The notes beneath the pieces were generated by a model. It had not been told where the DNA came from and searched no databases. It was given only the letters and a program-made list of their open reading frames with translations. Positions 7,445 to 14,420 of a stretch of 16,452 nt of DNA are shown here, piece after piece (the first letter of the stretch is position 1; the number at the start of each line of letters is the position of its first letter). The DNA lies in the NCBI GenBank assembly GCA_946482635.1, contig CAMLSG010000115.1:1-16452 (forward strand). Reading direction: 5' to 3'. Source of the DNA: an uncultured Duganella sp. (GTDB taxonomy: Bacteria > Pseudomonadota > Gammaproteobacteria > Burkholderiales > Burkholderiaceae). The position numbers were made by a program, and so were the translations under genes.

Positions 7445-9220
7445 ATGACTACCGCGACTTTGCAGGGAACAGGGCGTGCCGGTATCAACTGGCCGCGCGG
7501 GATTGTGGCAGTGCTGACTTGCACCGCCATCTTCCTGCCGCTGTTCCTGATCTTTTACCAGAGCTTCCTGTCGGCGCCGTTTTTCATGCCCGGCAAGGAA
7601 GTAGGACTGGATGCCTTCCGTTTCATCTTCGATGATCCGGACTTTGCCGTGGCATTCAAGAATGGCTTGCTGCTGGCGGCCGGCCTGGCTGCCATTGCCG
7701 TGCCTTTGGGCGGCATGCTGGCTTTCCTGATGGTGCGTACCGACCTGCCGGGTCGCGGCTGGATTTCCCCGCTGCTGCTGGTGCCGATCTTCGTCTCGCC
7801 AATGGTGATGGGCTTCGGCTATGTGGTGTCGATGGGGCCTGTAGGTTTCTACTCCACCTGGGTGAAGGACCTGATCGGCTTCATTCCCTGGAATGTGTAT
7901 TCCTTCACCAGCATTGTGATCATCGCCGGCCTGACCCACGTGCCGCACGTCTACCTGTACGCATCGTCGGCGCTGAAGAGCCTCGGTTCGGACGTGGAGG
8001 AAGCGGCACGCGTGGCCGGCGCTTCGCCCCTGCAGGTGATGTTCAACGTGTCGCTGCCGATGATCATGCCGGCGCTGGCCTATGCGGGCGTGCTGGTGTT
8101 CTTCCTCGGCTTCGAGGTGTTCGGCCTGGTGCTGGTGCTGGGCGACCCGGAAGGCCACCTGGTGTTGCCGACCTACCTGTATAAACTGACCAACAAGCTG
8201 GGTACTCCGTCCTACCACCTGATGGCTGCCGTGGCAGTTTGCCTGGTGGCGGTGACCATGCCGCTGGTGATGATCCAGCGCTGGCTGCTGAAATCGGCCA
8301 ACAAATACGTGTCGATCAAGGGCAAGGGTGCGCGCAGCAAGGCGCTGCCGCTGGGCCGCTGGAAGTGGCTGGCGTTTGCACTGCTGGGCGCATGGCTGCT
8401 GTTCACCATTGTGATGCCGCTGTCCGGCATTGCGCTGCGCTCCTTCGTGCAGTACTGGGGCGAGGGCGTGAAGCTGGCCGACGTCCTGACGCTGCAGCAC
8501 TTCCGCGACATCTTTGAACAGCATGCGCTGATCCGCGGCATCATCAACACGGTGCTGATCGGCGTGATCGGCGGCGGGTTGGCGATCTTCTGCTACAGCT
8601 TTATCGCGCTGGCCATGCACCGCAAGCCGGACCTGCTGACCCGTGTGCTCGATTACAGCGTGCTGGTGCCGCGTGCGGTGCCTGGCCTGCTGGCTGGCCT
8701 GGCCTTCCTGTGGGTGTTCCTGTTTGTGCCGAGCTGGCTGGATGGCATGCTGAAGGGTTCCGACAACGGCCTGGCGGTCTGGCTGGTGGAAAACGCGATT
8801 CCTGCACTGCGCAGCCTGCGCACCACCATCTTCGCGGTGTGGCTGGCCTACTCAGTGGTGTGGATGGCCTACGGCATGCGCCTGATTTCGACCGCGCTGC
8901 TGCAGGTCGGCCCTGAACTGGAAGAGGCGGCGCGCGCAGTCGGCGCCCGCCGCGGCCAGGTGACCCGCGACGTGACCCTGCCGCTGATCAAATACGGCTT
9001 GCTGGGCGCGTGGCTGATGATTTTCCTGATCTTCGAACGCGAGTATTCGACAGGCGTGTACCTGCTGTCGCCGGGTACCGAAGTGATTGGCGCGCTGATC
9101 GTGTCGCTGTGGGCGGGTGGTTCGACCGACCTGGTGGCGGCACTGTCCTTCATCAACATCACCCTGGTCGGCATCGGCCTGGGCATCGCGCTGCGCTTCG
9201 GCGTCAAGCTGCATAACTGA
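7445..9220 (+). CDS. ABC-transporter permease, fused two-domain Fbp type
   Basis: A 591-residue inner-membrane protein made of two tandem permease domains, about 18-290 and 308-585, each with around six membrane segments. Each half carries an EAA loop for ATPase contact: EEAARVAGASPLQVMFNVSLP in the first half and EEAARAVGARRGQVTRDVTLP in the second. The fused layout is that of FbpB-type iron and related phosphonate/phosphate-ester importers, so a single chain supplies the whole channel. AAGGAG precedes the ATG, 10 nt after the binding-protein stop. It should work with the ATPase encoded 10 nt downstream. Confidence 0.92.
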   Translation: MTTATLQGTGRAGINWPRGIVAVLTCTAIFLPLFLIFYQSFLSAPFFMPGKEVGLDAFRFIFDDPDFAVAFKNGLLLAAGLAAIAVPLGGMLAFLMVRTDLPGRGWISPLLLVPIFVSPMVMGFGYVVSMGPVGFYSTWVKDLIGFIPWNVYSFTSIVIIAGLTHVPHVYLYASSALKSLGSDVEEAARVAGASPLQVMFNVSLPMIMPALAYAGVLVFFLGFEVFGLVLVLGDPEGHLVLPTYLYKLTNKLGTPSYHLMAAVAVCLVAVTMPLVMIQRWLLKSANKYVSIKGKGARSKALPLGRWKWLAFALLGAWLLFTIVMPLSGIALRSFVQYWGEGVKLADVLTLQHFRDIFEQHALIRGIINTVLIGVIGGGLAIFCYSFIALAMHRKPDLLTRVLDYSVLVPRAVPGLLAGLAFLWVFLFVPSWLDGMLKGSDNGLAVWLVENAIPALRSLRTTIFAVWLAYSVVWMAYGMRLISTALLQVGPELEEAARAVGARRGQVTRDVTLPLIKYGLLGAWLMIFLIFEREYSTGVYLLSPGTEVIGALIVSLWAGGSTDLVAALSFINITLVGIGLGIALRFGVKLHN

Positions 9221-9230
9221 GACATAGATC

Positions 9231-10310
9231 ATGAAACGAGACCTGAAAATGAACGAACTGTCCGTCGAAGACCTGCACCTGGACTACGGCACCGGCGCCC
9301 ACGCCAACCCGATCCTGAAGGGCGTGTCGATGCACCTGCAAAAGGGCGAAGTGGTGGCGCTGCTGGGCCCCTCCGGCAGCGGCAAGACCACGCTGCTGCG
9401 CGCCGTGGCCGGCCTGGAAAGCCCGCGCCTGGGCTCCATCGACATCGGCGACCGCCGCGTGTTCGACGGCGGCAAGGGCTTTGAAATGCCGGCCGAACAG
9501 CGCAACCTGGGCCTGGTGTTCCAGTCCTATGCGCTGTGGCCGCACAAGACCGTGGCGGAAAACGTGGCCTACGGCCTGAAGCTGCGCAAGATGAACAAGG
9601 AAGAAATCGGCCGCCGCGTGACCGAGGTCCTGAAGCAGCTGGGCCTGGGCCACCTGGGCGAGCGCTTTCCGCACCAGCTGTCGGGCGGCCAGCAGCAGCG
9701 CGTGGCAATTGCCCGTGCGCTGGTGTACAACCCGCCGGTGATTCTGCTGGATGAGCCGCTGTCCAACCTGGATGCAAAGCTGCGCGAAGAGGCGCGTGCC
9801 TTCCTGCGCGAACTGATCGTTCGCCTTGGCCTGTCGGCGCTGATGGTGACGCACGACCAGGACGAGGCAATGGCGATTTCCGACCGCATCCTGCTGCTTA
9901 ACAACGGCAAGATCGAACAGCAGGGCACCCCGCAGTCGATGTACGAAACGCCTGAAACCCTGTTCACGGCCGAATTCATGGGCAGTAACAACCGCCTGCC
10001 TGGCACGCTGGTTTCGCGCGATGGCGACAATGTCGTGATCGACGTTGCCGGCACGAAGCTGCAAGCGACTGCACGCGGCAAGGGCGGCGACTCGGTTGCT
10101 CCGCTGATCCGCGTTGAAGAGGTGCGCGTGAGCAGTAGCCAGGTAGAGAACTCGCTGCAGCTTGCGCTGGTCACCTGCATGTACCTTGGTGACCGCTGGG
10201 AATGCCTGTTCAAGCGCGGCGACATCAGCGTGCGCGCCCACTCCAAATACCGCCTGCAGGATGGCCAGTACTGGCTGCAACTGCCGGCCGACAAGCTGTG
10301 GGTCTTCTGA
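9231..10310 (+). CDS. ABC-transporter ATP-binding protein, FbpC/PotA-like
   Basis: A 359-residue import ATPase. Walker A is GPSGSGKT (46-53), the Q-loop Gln is Q98 (LVFQSYALWPHKTV), the signature is LSGGQQQR (150-157), Walker B is VILLDEP (170-176) and the switch His is H208 (MVTHDQDEA). After about residue 235 a C-terminal TOBE-type regulatory domain follows. The start at 9231 is 10 nt after the permease stop; a second in-frame ATG at 9249 is equally plausible because neither has a strong ribosome-binding site. It energises the fused permease. Confidence 0.92.
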   Translation: MKRDLKMNELSVEDLHLDYGTGAHANPILKGVSMHLQKGEVVALLGPSGSGKTTLLRAVAGLESPRLGSIDIGDRRVFDGGKGFEMPAEQRNLGLVFQSYALWPHKTVAENVAYGLKLRKMNKEEIGRRVTEVLKQLGLGHLGERFPHQLSGGQQQRVAIARALVYNPPVILLDEPLSNLDAKLREEARAFLRELIVRLGLSALMVTHDQDEAMAISDRILLLNNGKIEQQGTPQSMYETPETLFTAEFMGSNNRLPGTLVSRDGDNVVIDVAGTKLQATARGKGGDSVAPLIRVEEVRVSSSQVENSLQLALVTCMYLGDRWECLFKRGDISVRAHSKYRLQDGQYWLQLPADKLWVF

Positions 10311-11368
10311 CCCGCCACCGTTGCTTCCTCCAAGCTTTGGCGGCCGGCTTGCTGGCCGCTTTTTTTTGCAGGTGGCTTGATACCCCGCTGCCCTGGCTGA
10401 TCGGGCCATTGTTTGCCAGCGCGGCGCTGCGCATCGCCGGCGTCGACCTGTGCTGCCCGGTTGCTGCGCGTGCGGCGGGGCAGTGGGCGATCGGCACGGT
10501 GCTTGGGCTGTATTTCACGCCAGCCGTGCTGGCGGTGGTGATGGCGCGCTCTGGCTATATCGCCGGGGCGGTGGCATTTGCCCTGGCGCTGGGATGCCTG
10601 TGTGCCTGGCTGCTCAAGCGGATGGCGGACGTCAGCGCTGCCACTGCATTTTTCTCCATGGCGCTTGGCGGCGCCTCCGAGATGGCGGTGCAGGGGGAAC
10701 GGCATGGCGCGGTGGCGCAGCATGTAGCTGCGGCGCAGGGCGTGCGGCTGATGTTCGTGGTCAGCTTCCTGCCGTTTGTGCTGCGCTACTGGAGCGCTCA
10801 TGGCATGCCGCCACTGGCATCCCACGCTGCCGCCGCGCCGGCGCTTGCCGCGCTGCCGCCAGGCGTCGTGGACGCGTTACTGGCGTTCGGCCTGCTCGCA
10901 GCAGTCACCTGCGCAGCTGGCTGGCTGCTGTGGAGGTGCGGCGTGCCGAATGCCTGGGTGCTGGGACCGTTGCTGGCCGCGGGGCTGCTGGCGGCGGCGC
11001 AAGTGCCCGTTGGCGGCGTGCCCGAATGGATGGTGCGCACCGGCCAGCTTTGCATCGGCCTGTCGCTTGGTACGCGCTTCACGCCGGGATTCCTCCATAC
11101 AGCGCCGCGCTTCATGGCCGCGGTGGCCGCCTGCACCGGGGCGGCGCTGGGATTGGCTGCGCTGTTCGGACTCGCGCTGGCGAAGTTCGGAGCACTGCAC
11201 CCCGCAACGGCCATGTTGGCGACTTCCCCGGGCGGGATCGCCGAAATGGCGCTGACCGCACGCGCGCTGCATGTCGAAGTGCCGGTGGTGACGGCCTTCC
11301 ATGTATGCCGGATGGTGGTGCTAGTATTGGCCGTCGGCCCGGCTTATCGACGCCTGGTACGCACGTGA
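10298..11368 (+). CDS. AbrB-family integral membrane protein (putative transporter)
   Basis: A hydrophobic protein of about 356 residues with an internal duplication. PWLIGPLFASAALRIAG in the first half matches AWVLGPLLAAGLLAAAQ in the second, and ATAFFSMALGGASEMA matches ATAMLATSPGGIAEMA. This is the PF05145 family, whose name comes from E. coli AbrB (YbgO) and which is often mislabelled a transcriptional regulator; it is a membrane protein, probably a transporter or permease. The start is uncertain. GTG at 10298 overlaps the ATPase stop by 13 nt and gives a typical length; an upstream ATG at 10202 lies inside the ATPase gene, and TTG at 10337 is another option. The first membrane helix is encoded across a terminator-like hairpin. 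Confidence 0.75.
   Translation: MGLLTRHRCFLQALAAGLLAAFFCRWLDTPLPWLIGPLFASAALRIAGVDLCCPVAARAAGQWAIGTVLGLYFTPAVLAVVMARSGYIAGAVAFALALGCLCAWLLKRMADVSAATAFFSMALGGASEMAVQGERHGAVAQHVAAAQGVRLMFVVSFLPFVLRYWSAHGMPPLASHAAAAPALAALPPGVVDALLAFGLLAAVTCAAGWLLWRCGVPNAWVLGPLLAAGLLAAAQVPVGGVPEWMVRTGQLCIGLSLGTRFTPGFLHTAPRFMAAVAACTGAALGLAALFGLALAKFGALHPATAMLATSPGGIAEMALTARALHVEVPVVTAFHVCRMVVLVLAVGPAYRRLVRT
10340..10367 (+). terminator. Intrinsic-terminator-like hairpin inside the AbrB-family start
   Basis: The stem GCGGCC (10340-10345) pairs with GGCCGC (10354-10359) around an 8-nt loop and is followed at once by eight T residues (10360-10367). It begins 29 nt after the ATPase stop, the classic position for an operon terminator. 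It also lies in frame inside the AbrB-family gene, where the T-run encodes part of Ala-Phe-Phe-Cys in the first membrane helix. It could end most ABC transcripts or act as an attenuator relieved by translating ribosomes. Confidence 0.6.
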
Positions 11369-11414
11369 GGCCACTGCCGGGAAGTATTAAATTGCGATAC
11401 TTTGACGAGTCGGG

Positions 11415-11443
11415 TTGAGAGCTTGCGCAATGTGCTGTATGTT
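11415..11443 (+). promoter_or_regulatory. Sigma-70-like promoter for the MFS-acyltransferase gene
   Basis: TTGAGA (11415-11420) and TATGTT (11438-11443) are separated by 17 nt, matching 5/6 and 4/6 consensus positions. The pair lies in the 106-nt gap upstream of the ATG at 11475 and gives a leader of about 25 nt. It separates this gene from the transport operon. Confidence 0.45.
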
Positions 11444-11474
11444 GTCGATATTTTCACTATTCCCGTGACGCAAC

Positions 11475-13361
11475 ATGAGCCATCCCAGCCAGTTTGACCT
11501 CCTGAAACAGCGCCGTTTTGCGCCGTTCTTCTGGACGCAATTCCTCGGCGCTTTTAACGACAACCTGTTCAAGACCGCCCTGGTGGTAGCACTGGCGTTT
11601 GAGGCCAAAGACTGGACCACCCTGGATCCATCGCTGATCACCAACCTGGTGCCCGGCCTGTTCATCCTGCCATATGTGCTGTTCTCGGCCACCTCCGGCC
11701 AGATCGCCGAGAAAGTGGAGAAGGGCAAGCTGGCGCGCTTCATCAAATGGCTGGAGATCGGCATCATGGGCGTGGCGGCCGTCGGCTGGTTCACGCACAC
11801 GCTCTCCCTGCTGATGATCGCGATTTTCGGCATGGGCATGCATTCGACCCTGTTCGGCCCTGTTAAATACGCCTACATGCCGCAGCACCTGAAGCCGGAA
11901 GAACTCACGGGCGGCAACGGCATCGTTGAAATGGGCACTTTTGTCGGCATCCTGCTTGGCCAGGTGTTCGGTGCGATCATCGTCAATCACAAGCCGGATG
12001 GGATCACCTGGCTGGCAGCGGCCACGGTGTTCTTTGCAGTGGTGGGACTGGTTACCGCACATGGCATCCCGAAAACGCCGGCTCCGCAGCCTGACCTGAA
12101 AGTGAACTGGAATCCGCTCACCGAATCGATCCGCAACCTGCGCTTCTCGTCCGGCAACCGCTCTGTCTTCCTTTCCATGCTGGGCAATTCCTGGTTCTGG
12201 TTCTACGGCGCCATCGTGCTGGCCCAGTTCCCGGTATATGCCAAGGAGTACCTGAAAGGCGACAACAGCGTGTTTGTGCTGCTGCTGACGATGTTCTCGC
12301 TGGGTATCGGCGCCGGTTCGCTGCTGTGCGAAAAACTCTCGGGCCGCAAAGTGGAAATCGGCCTGGTGCCATTCGGTTCCATCGGCCTGTCGGTGTTCGG
12401 CATCGACCTGTACCTGGCGAGCCAGGGCTACAGCGCTCCCGGTGAGGTGAATGCTTATGCCATGGCGATGCTGCCCGGCGCCTGGCGCATCATCTTTGAC
12501 GTCGTAATGATCGGCGTGTTCGGCGGCTTCTTCATCGTCCCGTTGTTCGCACTGATCCAGTTGCGTGCCGACCCGCAGCACCTGTCGCGCACTATCGCCG
12601 GCATGAACATCCTGAACGCGCTGTTCATGGTTGTGGCAACCGGCGTGGCGATCCTGCTGCTTGGCCAGGGCTTCACGATTCCGCAAGTGTTCCTGGCCAC
12701 GGCCATCATGAATGCCATTGTGGCGGCGTACATCTTCTCGCTGGTGCCTGAATTCCTGATGCGCTTCCTTGCGTGGCTGCTGATTCATACCGTTCACAAT
12801 GTGAAGACCATCGATGCCGACCGGATTCCGGAAGAGGGCGGCGCTGTGCTGGTGTGCAACCACGTCAGCTACGTCGATGCGATCGTCATCGTGGCTGCCA
12901 GCCCGCGCCCGATCCGCTTCGTGATGGACCACAGGATCTTCAAGACGCCATTCTTCGGCTGGATCTTCCGCACCGCCAAGGCGATCCCGATTGCACCGGC
13001 CAAGGAAGACCCGTGGCTGATGGAGAAAGCCTTCGTCGATATCGCCCAGGCACTGCATGAAGGCGAGCTGGTTTGCATTTTCCCGGAAGGTAAGCTGACC
13101 AGCACAGGCGAGATGAATGAATTCAAGGGCGGCATCAGCAAGATCATTGAACGCACCAAAGTGCCGGTCATCCCGATGGCGCTGCGCGGCCTGTGGGGCC
13201 ACCTGCTTAGCCGCAGCAAGGATGGCTTGCTGGAGCGTGCTTTCCGCAAAGGCTTCCGCTCGCAGCTCTCGCTGGCTGTCGGCCAGCCGGTCGAACCGCA
13301 CGAAGTAAGTCCCGAAATGCTGTACCGCCAGGTAGCAGAACTGCGCGGTGACTGGAAGTAG
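11475..13361 (+). CDS. MFS (LplT-like) transporter fused to PlsC-type acyltransferase
   Basis: A 628-residue fusion. Residues about 10-430 form a 12-helix MFS transporter of the LplT-like kind, with the typical early motif FLGAFNDNLFKTAL. Residues about 440-628 form a glycerolipid acyltransferase with NHVSYVD (N462 to D468; catalytic H463/D468), FPEGKLTSTGE (536 on) and VIPMALRGLW. In E. coli, LplT flips lysophospholipids inward and the separate Aas re-acylates them; here transporter and acyltransferase share one chain, without the AMP-ligase domain of Aas. The likely role is recycling of lysophosphatidylethanolamine or similar lipids at the inner membrane, with an acyl-ACP donor made by another protein. 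No clear ribosome-binding site precedes the ATG, but the N-terminus fits the family. Confidence 0.9.
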   Translation: MSHPSQFDLLKQRRFAPFFWTQFLGAFNDNLFKTALVVALAFEAKDWTTLDPSLITNLVPGLFILPYVLFSATSGQIAEKVEKGKLARFIKWLEIGIMGVAAVGWFTHTLSLLMIAIFGMGMHSTLFGPVKYAYMPQHLKPEELTGGNGIVEMGTFVGILLGQVFGAIIVNHKPDGITWLAAATVFFAVVGLVTAHGIPKTPAPQPDLKVNWNPLTESIRNLRFSSGNRSVFLSMLGNSWFWFYGAIVLAQFPVYAKEYLKGDNSVFVLLLTMFSLGIGAGSLLCEKLSGRKVEIGLVPFGSIGLSVFGIDLYLASQGYSAPGEVNAYAMAMLPGAWRIIFDVVMIGVFGGFFIVPLFALIQLRADPQHLSRTIAGMNILNALFMVVATGVAILLLGQGFTIPQVFLATAIMNAIVAAYIFSLVPEFLMRFLAWLLIHTVHNVKTIDADRIPEEGGAVLVCNHVSYVDAIVIVAASPRPIRFVMDHRIFKTPFFGWIFRTAKAIPIAPAKEDPWLMEKAFVDIAQALHEGELVCIFPEGKLTSTGEMNEFKGGISKIIERTKVPVIPMALRGLWGHLLSRSKDGLLERAFRKGFRSQLSLAVGQPVEPHEVSPEMLYRQVAELRGDWK

Positions 13362-13388
13362 AAAAATGTAGTCATTGGTCTAAGCGGG

Positions 13389-13406
13389 CTACATACCTCT
13401 ACATAC
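13389..13406. repeat. Two direct copies of CTACATAC, 10 bp apart
   Basis: CTACATAC occurs at 13389-13396 and 13399-13406. An inverted partial copy, ATGTAG, lies at 13366-13371 and can pair with 13389-13394. All are in the untranslated tail between the acyltransferase stop and its terminator. They may be a small binding site or simply a low-complexity 3' UTR structure. Confidence 0.3.
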
Positions 13407-13439
13407 AAAGGCGCCATCCCGGCGCCTTTGCTCCTTTTT
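13406..13439 (+). terminator. Intrinsic terminator of the MFS-acyltransferase gene
   Basis: A perfect 10-bp stem, CAAAGGCGCC (13406-13415) with GGCGCCTTTG (13421-13430) around an ATCCC loop, is followed after CTCC by five T residues. It lies 45 nt after the stop codon and before the lipoprotein gene. Confidence 0.85.
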
Positions 13440-13465
13440 ACAATTGGTTTTCCAAAAACTATTGT
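13437..13465 (+). promoter_or_regulatory. Possible promoter of the lipoprotein gene
   Basis: TTTACA (13437-13442) and TATTGT (13460-13465) are 17 nt apart, and the -35 shares bases with the T-run of the preceding terminator. The predicted transcript start, near 13472, would leave almost no room for the GAGAAGGG ribosome-binding site (13466-13473), so the true start may be a little further upstream. Confidence 0.3.
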
Positions 13466-13479
13466 GAGAAGGGCAGTCA

Positions 13480-14199
13480 ATGAAAACAATCCTGAAAACC
13501 GGCGTCTCCGTTGCCATGCTGTCAGTGCTGGCTGCTTGCGGTGGCGGCAGCGAGAATGACAAAGGCCCCAAGCAGGTTTCGGCGGTGGTGGACTTCGACA
13601 AGGATGGCATTACTGGCTGGACCGGCAGCTCTTCCGACTACACGCCGGAGACCGCACCGACCAACGTCGTCTTCGAGCAGCGCACGCTGCCGGCGCCGCT
13701 GACTGGCAAGGGCTACCTGGTGGGCGGCACCAACCGCAGCGACGACTTGTTCCTGTTCGTGAAAAAGCAATTCTTCGGACTGGAGAAGAACACCACCTAC
13801 AACATCAACTTCTCCCTCAAATTTGCCAGCAACGCGCAAACAGGCTGCATGGGCGTGGGCGGTGCGCCGGGTGAAGCGGTGTGGGTCTATGCCGGCGCCA
13901 CGGCCACTGAGCCCAAGGCAGTCACCGTCAATAACGCAATTCGCATGAACATCGATCGCGGCAACCAGGCGGAAGGCGGCAAGGAAGCGCAGGTGATCGG
14001 CAATATCGCAAACGGCCAGGCTTGTGGCACTGCGGTGTCTTATGTCAGCAAGACATTGAAGAATGAGAAGACGCAGAAGGTGACCACCGATGCAAATGGC
14101 GCGGTGTGGATCATCCTGGGCATCGATTCCGGCTTTGAAGCGTATTCGCAGGTATTCCTGCAGAACATCCAGCTCGACGCGACTCCGGCGACGCTGTAA
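13480..14199 (+). CDS. Lipoprotein of unknown function
   Basis: A 239-residue secreted protein. The signal MKTILKTGVSVAMLSVLAAC ends in a lipobox (LAAC) with lipidated Cys at position 20, then a flexible GGGSENDKG linker. No Asp at +2, so outer-membrane sorting is expected. The mature part (DFDKDGITGWTGSSSDYT..., NTTYNINFSLKFASNAQ..., and QVFLQNIQLD at the end) reads as a beta-rich, jelly-roll-like extracytoplasmic domain. I do not recognise a named family. GAGAAGGG gives a good ribosome-binding site. It stands alone between a terminator and the reverse-transcriptase locus, with no evident functional link to either. Confidence 0.8.
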   Translation: MKTILKTGVSVAMLSVLAACGGGSENDKGPKQVSAVVDFDKDGITGWTGSSSDYTPETAPTNVVFEQRTLPAPLTGKGYLVGGTNRSDDLFLFVKKQFFGLEKNTTYNINFSLKFASNAQTGCMGVGGAPGEAVWVYAGATATEPKAVTVNNAIRMNIDRGNQAEGGKEAQVIGNIANGQACGTAVSYVSKTLKNEKTQKVTTDANGAVWIILGIDSGFEAYSQVFLQNIQLDATPATL

Positions 14200-14210
14200 T
14201 CGCCACCGTG

Positions 14211-14239
14211 TTGACCTTCAGGCAAATTTGACCTACTGT
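14211..14239 (+). promoter_or_regulatory. Possible promoter ahead of the RT locus
   Basis: TTGACC (14211-14216) and TACTGT (14234-14239) are separated by 17 nt. The -35 is close to consensus (5/6), the -10 weak (3/6). Transcription would start near 14246, at the foot of the structured stretch described next. Confidence 0.35.
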
Positions 14240-14411
14240 GTCGGCGGGGCGGAACCGCCAAGCCGGCCTGTCTTTGCTTCGTGCAGGGACAGCCTCTGCG
14301 GGGTTACCCCGCGGGATGTTTGATGTTCTGCATTTCGCCGCATGAGCCACATTGCGCTTCCGCGCATAGGCCGCTCACGCATCACGAGACTCGTTGACGG
14401 CTCTCCGCTCC
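14240..14411 (+). ncRNA. Structured leader, candidate retron msr-msd
   Basis: This non-coding stretch fills most of the 221-nt gap before the reverse transcriptase. It holds consecutive hairpins. GTCGGC (14240-14245) pairs with GCCGGC (14262-14267), with a small inner stem. A 10-bp stem with two G-U pairs joins 14268-14277 to 14283-14292 around TTCGT. GC-rich 14295-14303 pairs with 14307-14315 around TTA. A longer imperfect hairpin spans 14340-14380, with inner stem TGCGC/GCGCA around TTCC. GGGGCGGA (14246-14253) can also pair with TCCGCTCC (14404-14411), one wobble, as a short a1/a2-like clamp that competes with the first hairpin; AGC follows at 14261. The order resembles a compact msr-msd. 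The clamp is short enough to arise by chance. Confidence 0.35.
14384..14394. repeat. Short palindrome ACGAG-A-CTCGT
   Basis: A perfect 5-bp inverted repeat around a single A, 26 nt before the RT start codon. It may be a protein-binding site or part of the structured leader; a one-base loop cannot form a full RNA hairpin. Confidence 0.2.
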
Positions 14412-14420
14412 TCTCAATTC

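Noticed and set aside
7334..8620. Minus-strand open frame opposite the permease, full of His/Gln/Arg.
   Set aside because: Shadow of the hydrophobic permease codons; no family features.
10202..10297. Start of the AbrB-family protein at ATG 10202 inside the ATPase gene.
   Set aside because: The added 32 residues are Arg/Pro/Gln-rich shadow of the ATPase C-terminus and precede the family's first membrane helix; no ribosome-binding site supports it.
11457..13301. Very long open frame on the minus strand opposite the MFS-acyltransferase gene (about 614 codons).
   Set aside because: Its product is low-complexity and rich in His, Gln, Arg and Asp, the usual mirror image of a GC-rich gene. The plus-strand protein has clear family motifs throughout.
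14295..14315. Hairpin GC-rich stem read as a terminator of the lipoprotein gene.
   Set aside because: No T tract follows it, and it is one of several hairpins in a row directly before the RT, so a structured RNA is a better reading.
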